Shown: piece after piece, positions 33,060-45,478 of the stretch
Layout: each line of letters begins with the position of its first letter
Numbering within the stretch: the stretch's first letter is position 1
NCBI GenBank assembly: GCA_000507305.1
Contig: DF241602.1
Location: forward strand, 1-64,000
Reading direction: 5' to 3'
Length of the DNA: 64,000 nt
Source of the DNA: Breviolum minutum Mf 1.05b.01
Lineage: Eukaryota > Sar > Dinophyceae > Suessiales > Symbiodiniaceae
Position numbers and translations under genes: made by a program
The notes under the pieces: model-generated
Seen by the model: only the letters and a program-made list of their open reading frames with translations
Told to the model about the DNA's origin: nothing
Databases searched by the model: none

Positions 33060-33075
33060 TTCGCTTAGAAAAAAA

Positions 33076-33087
33076 ATATCATTTACC
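33076..33087 (+). repeat. Target-site duplication, 3' copy
   Basis: ATATCATTTACC directly after the A tail, identical to 26021-26032. The first A is shared with the tail, so the tail length is ambiguous by one base. Confidence 0.9.
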
Positions 33088-33781
33088 GTAAGTTAAACTT
33101 ACTCAAATGCACTCAAGTATACTCAAACGCACCCAAGGACACCGAGAAGATACACCGCAAGCACCACCGCAATGTTTGAAGTGTATGCTCAACTGTAGTC
33201 AACTTTGCCCAGTTTTCAGCCATGATGTCAAAAGCTCCTGTAGATATTTTGGCAAGATGAACTACCCCCATTGAGTAAAGTAGTCTTTCAAAATGTGATG
33301 TGTTTCAATGTTTTTGCCAGGAAAAGATGAAAACAAGTTGTCTTAAACGAACAGTAATCCTTATTTTTCTTTTCAAGACTTGTTCGCATCTCACTTGTAT
33401 TGCATTTCAAAGCTTTTATTGTCTCTTCTCTTTTTAATGTATGAACCATCCTCATTTTAGAGTCTTGGTTTTGCTTCCATTTATATGAGTGTTTCATTCT
33501 TTTTAAGAAGCTCCTTGACAAACAGTAAGCTGCCCTGTTCAAATGGGCATGCTTCATCAAGACGTTTCCCGTACTAGTGTCTACTACCCTTGTGACTGGT
33601 AGCTTTCTTTGCCAGGCAGCATAATTCCGATAAGTTGCCTTGTTCCCAATGTTGTAGGGATTGTGTGTTGAAAGCTTTTAGTAAGCTAGCTTTCTTTTTA
33701 AAGCTAGTTGCCATACAAAAACACCTTTCTTTATGTAGACTTATTCATACCAACGTAATTTTCTGTCCTGTTCAAACCAAG
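33088..33781. other. Intergenic or intronic stretch, nothing supported
   Basis: It begins with short ACTCAA/ACGCAC-type near-repeats (33105-33150). No splice-bounded frame was found. Confidence 0.4.
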
Positions 33782-33953
33782 ATGTCAGTTCATAAAGCCA
33801 CCAAAAAGATGTTTCGAACCAACAGCATCTCAACTCAAAACACCACCAGTGAAACCAGACTGCCCTCCTTGCGTCAGATTGATCTACCAGACTTGGCCAA
33901 GATTGCGGCACAAACCGAGCAGAGCGTTCTGCAACTGGAGGATGATAGACACA
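33782..33953 (+). CDS. Possible first exon of a helical protein gene
   Basis: Starts with ATG (MSVHKATKKM), is Ser/Thr-rich, then has a helical stretch (LPDLAKIAAQTEQSVLQLED). The donor could be GT at 33954 (phase 1) or GA after LQLE (phase 0); only the latter would join the next exon at 34345 in frame. Likely the 5' end of the gene at 34345-35955. Confidence 0.4.
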
Positions 33954-34344
33954 GTACGGGGTTTCACCAAAAATTATCAAAAAATATCTTGTGTGCTTTT
34001 TGGAGGAGTGAACTGGATTTTAAAATTTGGAGCATCTCAGTGTGAGCAAGTCAATTTTAACATCTGCTTGTATCGTGTGAGGATGAAGCCAAAAGTCTCG
34101 AAAAGCTGCTTTTGATCGAGGTTTGGACTGTTGAAACTAGGGGTGGTTGTATGGGATGCACCAACAAAAGATGGTGGATTTTTAGGAAATCAGAATTTTT
34201 TTCTAGGTTTCCGCAGCTTCAGAAACTACTTCTAAGATAATTGAGATGGAACATATGTTCATGACTTCATAGATCTTTGTGGCTTTAAACCTTTTTAAAG
34301 GTAGTTTTGTGGAATTTCTGAAGCACACTGGTTGGATGCCGCAG

Positions 34345-35955
34345 GTACAAGAGGTTCTGCAGCGCTGGAACCAGGCCGCTGAATCTTGGGAGGTTGGAAG
34401 ATCTATGAAAGGTCGAGTGGAAAGTACCTTTTCATCAAGACTCAATACATCCAAAACTCAGTAGTCGCCTGATTGCAGAGTTTTTCACAAAAAAAGGGTC
34501 TTATAATACTGTGTCATGTTGTGTGCTGGTTATGATGTACTCACTGTATATTCAGGTCTTATTGTTGAAACATCTTACTGAGATCCTGAAGTCGGCCTTG
34601 GGAAACTGTGCATGTTTAACGATCAACTCTTTAAGGCATTGAGGCGGCGAACAAGAGAAGAGACTACAGCCTCCTTCAAGGCGGAATGCGGAATGCTGCA
34701 AAGGTCAACATGTTCAGCTGTAAAAATGGCACAAAAATGGACTTCAAACTTCACCTGTTGGTTTCAACGTGTTTTTGGGGTTCGCACAAGAAACTGTTGA
34801 CCACCAGGCACAGTTTCTCCGCAGCAACGCCTTAGAGAAAACTTTGGAGGCTGGCTGTTTGGAGTAGCTGCTCACGCTTTTGGATTCCATGGCAGATAAT
34901 CTGCAAGTAAACCTTTGTATATTTCATTTTTGGGTAACATCATGGACAAGCGGGTCACATTTTTTTTGACTTAAATGTTTTGTTGGACCCCATGCAGGAG
35001 ATCGAAAAAGAACACTGGTTCATGGAAGGACACGTTTTTGTTGCAAGGCCTTGCGAAAGAATGAGCGCTTGAAGCATGAGTTGCTGGTGGTTCCCAGTTT
35101 TAACCAAGATCACCGTGAGAGATCAGATCTCTACAGTGATTTGAAAGCGAAAAAGCCTTAAAGGATTTTGCTTGGACACTGTCCTTGAAGGTTGCGGGAT
35201 GGTATCCTCAAGTTGTTGGTACAAGGAATTCTGATACATTCATTTGCAATAGGAGAACACATCCTTTTATCAAGCAACAAAAAGATACTAAATCATTTTA
35301 TTGCTTTTATCATGTTTGTTTGTTTTTCTTGTTCCTTTCCAAACGCCCGGCCTTTTTTAGTGCACCCGCCGTTTCCTACCCCAAGGGCGGACCGTCCGCT
35401 CTTCGCCTCAGCGGACGAAAGAAACCCTTCGGAGGCCCATGCTGCTAAGCACCTATTGGATGGTCACAACACCAGTTTTTTTGTTAAAAATCAAACGACT
35501 TTATCAATTGATATAGGCATTTCTTCCGTAGTATTTTTCAAGGATTACTTCCTGAGAGTCCGAGACTTTTTTCTAAACATGATGTGCGTTTTGAAACAAG
35601 GCTCAGCGGCCTAAGCATATCTATCCAGTCCAATTGATGTTTTATGCCGCCCGGCACAATTTTGCATAGATGATTGATGTATATAATAAGAACCATAGGT
35701 ACTCCAAACCCAGGTTATTTTGCATGAACATACCGAACATATTATGAAAGAATCTGGACTTCCCGATGGTTCATCCGCCTGGTGACAAGGCAGTGACTAA
35801 TACCTTATTGGGAACCCTTTGCAAGTACATGTTCCAGGTTTGTGATGCCGTCTTTCAACATCGATTTTTCCGCTCGTTGTGCTTTTCAGGTCTTTATGGC
35901 GGAATTGCGAAGCCTGTTGCAGGAGGGCAGTCTTTTTAAGAGCGTTGCTGCTGAA
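34345..35955 (+). CDS. Multi-exon gene for a helical, coiled-coil-prone protein
   Basis: Exons with matching phases: 34345-34392 (VQEVLQRWNQAAESWE); 34636-34703 (begins ALRRRTREETTASFK); 34825-34849 (NALEKTLE, joined through AG plus C); 34868-34906 (LLTLLDSMADNLQ, donor GTAAAC); 34998 to about 35047 (EIEKEHWFMEGHVFVA); and, with a gap, 35890-35955 (VFMAELRSLLQEGSLFKSVA). Between 34849 and 34868 only 18 bases intervene, GC to AG, containing an in-frame TAG. Either this is an 18-nt intron or the gene is broken here. The residue pattern is rich in E/R/L/Q heptads, as in structural or cytoskeletal proteins. No named family recognised. Confidence 0.5.
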
Positions 35956-37410
35956 GTTTTTGAAGTGTCATGGACTAAAATAATCAGCTGTGATTCTGGT
36001 ACGCATCATTTATGTGACTGTACGATGACATAATCATGTTTATTGAAAACTCATTGGTTTTGATCATTCATCATTTCTTATTCATGTCAGCTTCCAAAAA
36101 AACATCCGAGTTTTGTCCCAGATTCTGCCAGACCTGTGGAGGTGATTTTTTAGTGATCATGAATTTTTCCACCTTGGTTTTGTTTACGCTGTTTTGTTTC
36201 TTAACGGTTAAGATGTGCGAAAAAAAGGTGCTATAAAAGGGTGTTCCTTTTTGACCAATAAGTGATTCGTTTGGACTTGGTGCATTTTCGGCCTTGATGG
36301 ATTGAGAAGTCGCCCTATTTCACACTTGTGCTGGCTGATCTTGGCCACAATTAATGACAAAAAGCTCATGGATCCAGATTGGAATGTATGAATGGCCAGC
36401 TGTGAAACTGGAGATGAAATGATTGTATACTTTCTCAAAAATCAAACGGTGCAGGGTTTTCTGGAAGATATCTCCACCAGTTGCACTTTTCAAATCATTC
36501 GTCAAAGCTGTGTGCCAGCTTTGCTTACCGAAGTGCGCGGCACCTTTAGTGGAACCGATGCTGTCAGCAGCATCTTGGTAGCACCTTTTCTGTTTGGGAA
36601 GGTTATAAAAAATGGGATAATGCCTTGGCTACAACCTCAGGTGATGTTTCCATCCTCGCGGTGGGAGGGGGGGTGTTGTGATGCCAAGATTTTCTCAACA
36701 AAAGAATCCCAGAACACCGACTCGTTGGGGGGTTGAGGAAGCACCAATTTTTAAGGGAAAACTCCAACTTCTGCGGAAGAGATTACAGTTATTAGATCTA
36801 CTATAATATATCATGATATATCCACATCAAAGGGATCAAAGCTGTTCCTTGGAATCCCAACATACAACAGTGAACTTGGTAGCTTACACCTATCTGATTC
36901 CGAGGCCTTTCTTTTTCTCGTACTGAAGTGGTAACCGTACCTGGTAACCTGATTCCTCAGAAGAATCATAACCAACGGGCAAATAGGACAGTGGCATTGT
37001 TTTGGAGCAAAAGCATGAAAAGCAATTTTTCTGAAAAAAAGTATCTCGTCCTTTTGTTGATGAGAAAAACCCTTCTGTCCAAAGACCCCATGAGATTTTG
37101 GACTTTTTTTTCCCACCTCGAGGTCTTTGCTGAAGAGCACAGTTCTTCCGAGGCAGGGAGAAGTTTATTCCGGGTCAAATGGTTGTGGGATGTTTTTTTT
37201 GGACCACCGGAGAAAAGCTGGTGGATTTTCAAGGTGTAGTTCAATGCTTCCAGGATTGGTGACTCTCCAGATTTTAAGATTTGTAACCAGATTTGTTTTC
37301 GTTCAAGAGTAGCAAGGTGACAAAAATCACAAACCTGAGAGATTTTGCGGGGGGTTGTAACGGGTTGTTGCTTTAAAAAAGGTGGTTCCTTGACTGCAAC
37401 CCACGGCCAG

Positions 37411-39751
37411 ACCATGGCAGTTCTCACGGCGCTACGGTCCTTGAAAGAAGACTGGCGCGAGGTGGGGATCCTGCAGTTGCGCCATTGATCCGAAGGGGAT
37501 CCAGGGGGTGTTTGGGTAGGACTCACATGTCAAAATTGAAGTTGCTACAACGAAATACTATCAATACAGTGAAAGGTAGATGACTTGAGAATTTTGTATA
37601 TACATATTATAAATGTGAATACAAATATGATAACACAATAGATACAACTACAAGTATGAACATAGACATAAGTGCCAATCTTTATATTAATATTATATTC
37701 CTAGACATATTCCCATTAATAGTCATATTCACAGTACTCCAACTTGGAAGTGCCATTCTCAGATGTAGGGCGCGGCCTTTGCCTCGCGAGGCGGTGCGGA
37801 TCCAAACGGCCAAGAGCTTGGAAATGCGCTTGGATTCTCTGACGTGTCTTGGTGACGGTGGGGGGTTGATCCAAGTGACTGGTGAAAATTCCCTGGTGGC
37901 TGTAGCTGTTAGACTCTGTTTTTCTTTTTTTTAAATGGAGAAGAGGGGGAAAACACAAAAATTTTTGAGAAAGTCTTGAAACAACATATTTGTTCAATAG
38001 TGTTCATGCTTCAGAATCATGCACTAGTTCAATGTGTAGTTCCATAATATATTTGTAGAGGATACATGAACATATTATGTATATGTTATATATATACACA
38101 CATACACTACATTACTTCAAAAAAAAATATGCACAAATGTATGTATATACATATGAAATCGCATTGCAAAGATGGGAGATTCCCTAATGTCAAGGATCAA
38201 CAGTATCTCTCTGATTTGAATTTGTCGCCCAAGGTATAAACTTCAGAAGATGCCGTGGCTTGACAGTTGTATGTCGACGTGCAGTTGGGACAAGTTAAAT
38301 GTATGCAGTACCAGTAGTGGATCCAGTAGATCAATGCAATTTGATTTTGCCAAGCCAAGAAAACTCGAGCTCTGCTTTTTTAGGACAGTATTTTGGTTGG
38401 AGTGGCTCTGTTTTCGAAAACATTCTTTATATGTTAGAAATCTTGAAGTTTAGGTCTTCAAGTCATTTCCATGTGACAATTTGGATGGCGCGAGCATTGA
38501 AGCCGTTTTTTTGTCAAATCAGATTTATCAGACAGTGTAGGTGTAGAATTGGTTGGAAAGTGTGCTAACAGACTGACTACGCTGGCCAACTGGCTTAGCA
38601 ATAAGTTGGGATACTCCAGGAAGAATAGGGTGGACACATGCAATCATGTCTGATTCAGATATTCATACTTTCCAGCTATTGCATTGACGGACAACTGGCT
38701 TCTAGTCCTATTTGTTGAACCTTTTTCATTTCAAGGTCCACTTCATCTCGGAGGTTTTCACGTGATCGTGTGCATGTGCTTGCTCTGCTGCTGCAGGTGG
38801 GTGGGCCTTTTTGATCCATCTCATGCTGTTCACTTTGGGAGATTTGAGGGAAATCATCATGTATTGGGACTTAGGGCTAAACAACTCAAGGCGTTGAGTG
38901 AGATTGTTGTATTTTTCAAGAATTGGGTTGTGCTTTGTTTCATGCGAGGCGCTTGTAGATCTGCGCAGTGGTATGGAAACGCACAGTGCAGAGGCAGATT
39001 GCAAGGGAGCAATCAACTGGGCCTGGTTACTTTGGGGCAGGAAAGCAGATCTGGACTGTGGGTGGCCTAATCTTCAACAATTGCTACCCTTCAGGCAACT
39101 AACGTATCCCCTACCCAGGCACCGTTGAAGATGGTTTTCCTTTTCCTATGGTGGGATATGTTAGTTTCCTGGAGGGTATATCAAATCAGTGTTCCAAGAA
39201 AAATCAATTCATGAACGTCCCACGATGACCAGATCGACTCTGCCCTTTTGGCGTTGGGACTGAAGTCTCCTGGCAGTCGGACATCTCGACAGACAGGCAG
39301 GGAGGTGGCGGAAAAATTTGGTTGATCATTCTTAACATGTGAGGCAAAGGTGACACTTCTCCCTAAAAGTAAGTGACCCATATCTATTTCAGCTCACTAG
39401 CAACATGTTGCGAAAAGGAGCTGTGACTATCCTTTTCTGCTGTTCAAGTGTTGAGGTACTCTTTTGCTCATCTTTAGGAGCCGCCAACAAACATCAACAA
39501 GACCACTTCAACTGCCTTAGGTTTGTGAGTTTTGGGGTCGCCAAAACAAGCTACTCCTGCGGACTAGGTAGCACCCGAGCTGATACAAAGAGTCGCAGCC
39601 GAACCACCTCCATCAGTGAAAACAGTACCTTGGTTGAATCTTTCAACGCTGAGAAACGACTCAGCAATAGAACATGGAGCAATAAATGAAGATGGATGTC
39701 CTGAAGATGGGAGATATTATATACATGGCCATGGAAAACCATCACCAAAAA
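37411..39751 (+). CDS. Exon cluster of an unidentified gene
   Basis: Exon-like blocks: 37411-37461 (TMAVLTALRSLKEDWRE, donor GTGGGG); 37769-37851 (begins ARPLPREAVRIQTAKSLEMR, donor GTGACG); 38949 to about 38998 (ALVDLRSGMETHSAEAD); 39568-39751 (VAPELIQRVAAEPPPSVKTV, later GRYYIHGHGKPSPK, donor GTAAGG). A weaker block lies at 38558-38605. The phases do not all match, so exons are missing. They may belong to the gene upstream at 34345 or to the one starting at or before 42053. No function can be assigned. Confidence 0.4.
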
Positions 39752-42052
39752 GTAAGGAGGATTTCATTCATTCTCTTTTTCATGTCTTCACTATGGAAAA
39801 GCTTATTGTAAGTCAGACCCATCAAACCAGCATGGCAAATTTCTCCGTGTGCAGCCGTGTCAGAGACGCACTACTCCCTCAAAGTGGGATGTCTTGGTGG
39901 CAAAGCAAAACATGACACCTGAAATCATTTTCCCTTCTATAGCAAGAAAAAAACAGCTGGTAAAAGTCTATGTCATGTAGATGACCAAGCCAAAAAGGTT
40001 TTGTTCTTTCTACGGTCATTGGTTGTTTTACTACTTTGAGAGCATATACCCAAGTGATGAATCCTCTCACATCGGGTTGGGTTCCACCACCCACAAGCCA
40101 ATCATTGGCTGGCATTCTTGCTCTGGAAAAAAACCATGAAGACAGCAAGCGGAAGAAGCGTTTCTGTTCCCAGAAAACCTGCTTTGCTTGTTTAGCTTAT
40201 CTATCCTCCATTTTCTGGTTCCATTTCTGGTTCTGGGCCTGGGGGATGGCAATTCCGTTTCAGTGCTTCGGGGTTGAGTATAGCTTTGATAACACCAAAC
40301 ATAGGCTCCTGTTGAGCAGCTGTCCCAAGCAACCTGTGCGATGTATGAAAGAAATTGAAAAGCAGAAACCTCACTACTGACGTTGATTTAAGACAAATTT
40401 TCCTGAGACCAGTTGGGATGCTACAAATCGAATCCTGATTAATTATATATTTTGACATATCATCTGTATCAAAGACGTATATCTTATAATCATATGTATA
40501 CCTGTATACCTATCACATTTGTCTGATCATCTCACCAAGGTGAAGAGTCACCGAGCCGGCAACACTGTGAGGCCGCAATGCAGGCGATGGCTCAGCCACG
40601 GGGCCAAGCAGGGTTGGATGTGGGTATGGAGTCTGTTAGCTTCAAAAATAAAGGGGCCACGTTTTAAAGATATATGTAGAAATGTATATGTATGACTTTT
40701 ATGTCAAGATAAGATGATTTTTGTTAAATAGAGGCGTTTTTTTCAAAAAATGTGTGATATTATAGGTGATGTTTGTATTACAGACTACAAATTTCTATCA
40801 TTGATTGTATTAAGTGTTTTTTGTGAAATGGATTTATAGATGGAACATCGTGCTTCTTCCTGGTATGTGGTAATGATTGTCTTTTTGGGAATTGAAGTGG
40901 CTCAAAAGTCCGACGGGAATGCTTTGAGAAGCTTTCTTTCCACATTGTTTGGAAGATGCATTTTCCCCGCAGGTACTGAGTTACTGTACTTGTGTAGTAG
41001 CATCATCAGTTCGTTTTTTCCAATTGAAACCATGGGCATACCCCGTCCACTGTTTCTTCCAAAGCATGATACATATCTTGAGATGCCAACGTTTTTCGGT
41101 GAGTCTCCAAGGAAAACAGAGGAGGGTGTCCGACAAGGGCTTCGTTTGCTCGGACTGCCAAGCGAACCTTTGTGACCTGGCAGCATACATCTCAAGCAAG
41201 TTTCACTTGTCCATTACGTGAAATCGCTGGCGTGAAAAGGTGCTCATGGCACTCAATGTTCTAGCATACCACTACAACTCAGACCTCTCCAAATCTCCAT
41301 TCAATTGTGTTCGCAGCCCCTTAATTTCTCTAGTTGTGTATCTATCCCCTACCGTTTGAAGAGACTTGCGCTGCCAGGCACTTTGTGCCAGGGCAAGAAT
41401 TGCGATTACGTGGCCATGATCTGAGGTTGGGAGTCGAACGATGAACTGGTGAATCGTTCGTTCGTTACCGTTTTGATCATAGTATCGGGGCCCCTTCTAA
41501 AGATAGAGATGATATATGGATTTGACTGGGTGGTGAAGGTTGTTTACTTGATAAGTTGAAATAGAAGATGGTTACAGTTACGTCCAGGTTGCATGATACA
41601 TGGGAGTCATTTGGGAAGACGTGGTGAATCTAATGAATCGCAGGGTGGCGGTTTGCAGCCTCATGACGCACTGGCAACAGGTACCGGTCGGGATTGGTTG
41701 GTTAGTTCCTATTCCTGGAGATGAAATGTCTGAAAACTGAAGGCTTTGCAGTACTTTGCATTTTTGGAAGGCCATGGAAAGGGTCTCATTCCAAGTACCT
41801 GAAAGTCATTTATTTTGATTCAAGATGGACTCGGGCCGCCTAGCTTAGAGTCCTTAAATACTGCAGCAAGCTTCGTGAATGATGAATAAAGGACATCTTT
41901 GAGTGCTACCAAAACCGACTATATAGTTTGATAGAACATAGACAGTGTCATATTAATTTTTGTGTTTATATACGTGCAATTGTATACTCTAAATGCCCAT
42001 TCTTTTCCGAACTTGAAAGATTTCAAGGCATTTTTCCCAGTCCCCAAGACAG
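39752..42052. other. Intron-like or intergenic stretch
   Basis: One short region, 41110-41180, is open in two frames after CTCCAAG (one reading has VCSDCQANLC, the other KTEEGVRQGLRLLGLPSEPL). They cannot be told apart by eye, so no gene is called. Confidence 0.35.
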
Positions 42053-42360
42053 GAGGAGCACGGCGCCTTCTTTGAAGTTCTCAGTCGGATTCAGCAGATC
42101 CTCTCGGCAGATCGTGCACTTCACAGTCGAACAGAGAGACGTGAGGTGGAGATTTCGCCGATGAGACGTGACGGCTTTCAATGGAAGAGCTGCTGTTGCT
42201 GCTGCTGATGTTGTCGTTGTCGTTGTGGTTGGTGGTTGGTGGTTGGTGGTTGGTGGTGGGTGGTGGGTGGTTGGTGGTTGGTGGTTGGTGGTTGGTGGTT
42301 GGTGTTGGTGTTGGTGTTGGTGTTGTGGTTGTGGTTGTTGTTGTTGTTGTTGTGGTTGTT

Positions 42361-42391
<31 letters not shown>

Positions 42392-43210
42392 TTGTTGTTG
42401 TGGTTGCTGTTGTTGTTGTTGTTGTTGTTGTTGTTGCTGTTGTTGTTGTTGTTGTGGTGGTTGTTGTTGTTGTTGCTGTTGTTGTTGTTGTTGNNNNNNN
42501 NNNNNNNNNNNNNNNNNNNNNNNNNNNNNNNNNNNNNNNNNNNNNNNNNNNNNNNNNNNNNNNNNNNNNNNNNNNNNNNNNNNNNNNNNNNNNNNNNNNN
42601 NNNNNNNNNNNNNNNNNNNNNNNNNNNNNNNNNNNNNNNNNNNNNNNNNNNNNNNNNNNNNNNNNNNNNNNNNNNNNNNNNNNNNNNNNNNNNNNNNNNN
42701 NNNNNNNNNNNNNNNNNNNNNNNNNNNNNNNNNNNNNNNNNNNNNNNNNNNNNNNNNNNNNNNNNNNNNNNNNNNNNNNNNNNNNNNNNNNNNNNNNNNN
42801 NNNNNNNNNNNNNNNNNNNNNNNNNNNNNNNNNNNNNNNNNNNNNNNNNNNNNNNNNNNNNNNNNNNNNNNNNNNNNNNNNNNNNNNNNNNNNNNNNNNN
42901 NNNNNNNNNNNNNNNNNNNNNNNNNNNNNNNNNNNNNNNNNNNNNNNNNNNNNNNNNNNNNNNNNNNNNNNNNNNNNNNNNNNNNNNNNNNNNNNNNNNN
43001 NNNNNNNNNNNNNNNNNNNNNNNNNNNNNNNNNNNNNNNNNNNNNNNNNNNNNNNNNNNNNNNNNNNNNNNNNNNNNNNNNNNNNNNNNNNNNNNNNNNN
43101 NNNNNNNNNNNNNNNNNNNNNNNNNNNNNNNNNNNNNNNNNNNNNNNNNNNNNNNNNNNNNNNNNNGTGTGTTGTTGTTGTTGTGTGTGTGTGTGTGTGT
43201 TGTTGTTGTG

Positions 43211-43266
<56 letters not shown>

Positions 43267-45285
43267 TAATCTTTTGAAAAGTTGGATGTGTGCCTCTACT
43301 GTACCCATTTTTACTCGTTTTTCTTGCGGATGAAATGAGATGGCAAGTGTTTCGGCAGCAATTTGTTGGGCACACCGCTATACACTTACCTTGAAGAACA
43401 TGTTGCCGTACAGGTCGAGTCTTTCCTTGTCATGCTCCTTGGACAGGTGCCGCTACCTGACGACCTCGCAGTGTTGCGGCAGTTGCGAGACAGCCTGACA
43501 CATGAGCGCCGTGCTGTGGTGGAGAAGATGCAAGGCGGACTCTTCAAGGGATGCAAATCCAATGGCTTCCGGATTGATGTTTAAAGTTCAAAGGGGTAAA
43601 CAGTGGAAAATTATGATCAAACGTGTTTAAAACGCATGGACAAGTTTTCACTACATCCCATGTTCATGGCAACCCGTGATTCCGTGAAACATTCCAGCAG
43701 AAGTGCAAGATGAGGAAGCGAAAAGCAAGTGGCAGAAACAGCGACTCCGAGACCTATGAATCAGACAAATGGCATTGATTCACATCTCTAACTAGGTGGT
43801 GGTTTCAATTATCATTTTCTATTTTCACCCCGAAAATTGGGGAAGATTTCTCCAATTTGGCTAATATTCAGATGGGTTGTGAAACCACCAACCAGCTTAA
43901 CTTCTCCCACAAACCACTCTCCTAAATATCCCATCATCCCCGGCCTCAGCCCCTTGTCAGGCCTGGATCAACAATTGGAAGCAGTGGAGGTGAAGTTACG
44001 CGAATTGGAGGAGGAACGGAGCAATTGTGCCTTGACCATAGACATGGGTGAAAATCCACCAAAGACCAGTTAAAGAAGGTTGAACAGTGGCACCAACAAC
44101 CAGCCACTTTAGCTATGTTTTGTCTCACAGACCTTACGGTAGTGGTTTCACCGGTATGGTTAAATCTATAACAACCACCGGGCCAGTGGACTTTTTGCAG
44201 TTTTTGTTGGGTTTCCGGTTTGGTGACTCATCAGGGGGGCCTGCTGGATTTATGATGCATTTATAGGAGAGATAAGAAATAGTAAGACATCTTTGGGGAC
44301 TGGTTGGACAGGAAATGATCAGAATCGACCGTCGATCGTGATGAGAGCCGATGATCCAAAGCGGCTGTAACATGGCTAGGGACGGTTTTTATTTCAACTT
44401 TAATCTCTGGAGATTGCGTCGCTATTCTGGTTTCAAAGCTGTGTCTGAAACTTTGCTGGTTCAGTTGTGATAGAGACCCCCGGCAGATTTCGGGTGTCGA
44501 CAGGAGTTGTGGCCCTTTACTGTACCACGTTTGGCCAGGTTTAGTTGTTTCAGTCCAAGAGTGGCTAAGATGATTCTGTCTTATCATTCATACCAAACAT
44601 CAATGGTTTGTACCTTCAAAAAATCTGACGTTTTGTGAGGATTTGAACACTCCAAAGATAGCCCGTGGAATGGTTCAGCTGGATCCCGACTCACGCTTGC
44701 TTTGAGGTTCATCTTCCGAGTCAGTAGAGTCCTCAGTGGGGGTTCGATAGTGTTTTTGCCATGTTCCTTGCAGTTCCACAACTTTTTCCTCCCCTTTTTT
44801 GGGAGGGAGAACAAGTTTGGAGAACTGTCTAGATTTTGGGGTTTGCTACTCAGGTGGCCAGCATAGTGCAGCGTGTGGCCGAAATGCTGTCGGGGGAGAC
44901 GCAGCGCGGCTTAGAACGCCTTGGTACGCAGCTACAACAGAGGCACCTGAGTCCCCAAAGATGCCTGGTTATGCCGAGCTAACTCAAAATTATTGGGGTC
45001 AATGATTTTGCTTTCAGCCATACAGGTGCCCTGTGGGTTTTTCTTGCTCATTTTAAGGAACATTGGGCTGCTATGGTTTGCTATGGCGATGCCCTGGTCC
45101 GAGAGTCTTAACATCATCCCAATTGCATCCAACTCATCCCAAAGTTTCCAAAAAATCGATATGGCAGTGGCTCAAATTCATTCATCCCAAAAACGGACGG
45201 TTGGAATACGCAAGGCAATGAATGAACGTCTCCACATTTTTTGTGTTTTGGAGGGATACCCTAAAATTTGGAGCCACAAGGCGAT

Positions 45286-45370
<85 letters not shown>

Positions 45371-45408
45371 CTTCCAGATCATCATCACTTCCAGATCATC
45401 ATCACTTN

Positions 45409-45478
<70 letters not shown>

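Larger units (their letters stand above)
26033..33075 (+). mobile_element. Full-length LINE (non-LTR retrotransposon), 7043 bp
   Basis: A complete-looking element bounded by a perfect 12-bp target-site duplication (26021-26032 and 33076-33087). It has a 5' leader of 209 bases up to the first ORF1 ATG, ORF1 (26242-28323), ORF2 (open from 28324 to 32901), a 3' UTR of about 170 bases with two small hairpins, and a short A tail (33069-33075, plus one A shared with the duplication). Both long ORFs are undamaged apart from the single TGA between them, and the target-site copies are identical, so the insertion looks recent. ORF2 has the domain order APE endonuclease, RNase H, reverse transcriptase. 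The 5' end may still be slightly truncated; only alignment of other copies can settle that. Confidence 0.93.

Noticed and set aside
42023-43375. ORFs of 360 to 450 codons across the N run, including a minus-strand one with CTICREDLL at its end that looks RING-like
   Set aside because: They consist of N and TTG/CAA repeats. The plus strand of the 42053-42145 part is a convincing exon, so the minus-strand RING resemblance is a shadow.
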